Shown here: one piece after another, positions 6,204-6,691 of the stretch
Position numbering within the stretch: the first letter of the stretch is position 1
Layout of the letters: every line of letters begins with the position of its first letter
From: an uncultured Eubacteriales bacterium
Lineage (GTDB): Bacteria > Bacillota > Clostridia > Oscillospirales > Oscillospiraceae
NCBI GenBank assembly: GCA_900554855.1
Contig: USIZ01000075.1
Span: forward strand, 1 to 6,691
DNA length: 6,691 bases
Direction: 5' to 3'
Notes under the pieces: model-generated
What the model was told of the DNA's origin: nothing
The model's database searches: none
The model's input: only the letters and a program-made list of their open reading frames with translations
Made by a program: the position numbers and the translations under genes

Positions 6204-6691
6204 TGGGTTCTCCAATCTCGTCTGATGGTTCCTTCAATGCCTTGGCAATGGCTTGGGCGCACTCGTCAACGGAGAGGGCGTCCAGCGGTACATTGAGCCC
6301 CGCCTGCCGCAGCTCATAGAGCAGACCGACCGTCTCCGGCACGGTAAGGCCCACACTGCGCAGCCCCTCCACATTCTGAAAGACCGTCCTGGGCGCACCG
6401 TCGGCGATGACCTGACCCTGATCCATCACGATCAGCCGGTCTGCCCGGGCGGCCTCGTCCATATGATGGGTGATGAGCACCACGGTGACGCCAAACTCCC
6501 GGTTCAGCTTCTGGATGGTGTCAATGACCTCTTCCCTGCCGATGGGATCCAGCATGGCGGTGGGCTCGTCCAGTACGATGCACCGGGGACGCATGGCAAT
6601 GACGCCCGCAATGGCCACCCGCTGCTTCTGACCGCCGGAGAGCAGATGGGGGGCGTGCTGAGCGTAGACGGACATATCCACCGCCAGATCG
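6187..6691 (-). CDS. ecfA1: ECF transporter ATP-binding protein EcfA1, 3' part (5' end beyond the window)
   Basis: The right edge cuts this gene; 167 C-terminal residues are visible, and Walker A and the Q-loop lie outside. Counting from the first complete codon, the ABC signature LSGGQ (17-21) sits in HAPHLLSGGQKQRVAIAG, the wording typical of EcfA1. Walker B CIVLDEP (37-43) carries catalytic Glu42, the D-loop is MLDP (46-49), and the switch histidine is His75 in LITHHMDE. The C-terminal part (GAPRTVFQNVEGLRSVGLTV onward) is the usual EcfA regulatory tail. It forms the ATPase pair with EcfA2. Identity rests on these motifs and on the ecfA1-ecfA2-ecfT-truA order. The stop lies inside the start region of ecfA2. 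Confidence 0.94.
   Translation of the reverse strand, partial: DLAVDMSVYAQHAPHLLSGGQKQRVAIAGVIAMRPRCIVLDEPTAMLDPIGREEVIDTIQKLNREFGVTVVLITHHMDEAARADRLIVMDQGQVIADGAPRTVFQNVEGLRSVGLTVPETVGLLYELRQAGLNVPLDALSVDECAQAIAKALKEPSDEIGEPIGTDH
6210..6213 (-). promoter_or_regulatory. Shine-Dalgarno site deciding the ecfA2 start
   Basis: GGAG inside the 3' end of ecfA1 lies six bases before the TTG at 6203. The alternative TTG at 6215 directly abuts this site and has only a poorly spaced GGAA upstream. This supports 6203 as the start and translational coupling to ecfA1. Confidence 0.45.

Overview
All seven recognisable genes lie on the minus strand and read from right to left. The GC-rich codons, the ecfA1-ecfA2-ecfT-truA order and the protein types point to a GC-rich Firmicute (Clostridia), probably of the Oscillospiraceae kind. 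The organism is an inference from gene order and family resemblance; no marker RNA is present.

From the right edge inward, a tightly packed operon carries the shared energy-coupling module of a group II ECF vitamin/micronutrient transporter: ecfA1 (3' part only), ecfA2 and ecfT. It continues with truA (tRNA pseudouridine synthase), a membrane-anchored DUF5711-type protein with a predicted beta-propeller outside the membrane, and a CvpA-family membrane protein. Genes overlap or are separated by no more than 26 bases, and several Shine-Dalgarno (SD) sequences sit on the stop codon of the gene before, so transcription and translation are probably coupled. No substrate-binding S component is in the window, as expected for a shared ECF module.

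After cvpA comes a 90-base AT-rich gap, then the most unusual gene, which runs off the left edge. Its first ~450 residues are a ClpE/ClpC-type unfoldase: an N-terminal zinc finger, a complete first AAA+ domain and the start of a coiled-coil middle domain. Where the rest of the middle domain and the second AAA+ domain should follow, the frame passes without a stop into a domain resembling DUF4366/CD1107, a family normally carried by integrative conjugative elements. A six-cysteine cluster and a Glu-Pro-rich linker come next. This may be a true fusion, an insertion into the middle domain, or an assembly join; the window alone cannot decide. The leader of this gene holds a perfect 8-bp dyad and a small hairpin that covers the ribosome binding site.

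There is no gene-free stretch over 300 bases. I found no RNA genes, insertion sequences, CRISPR repeats or convincing factor-independent terminators.
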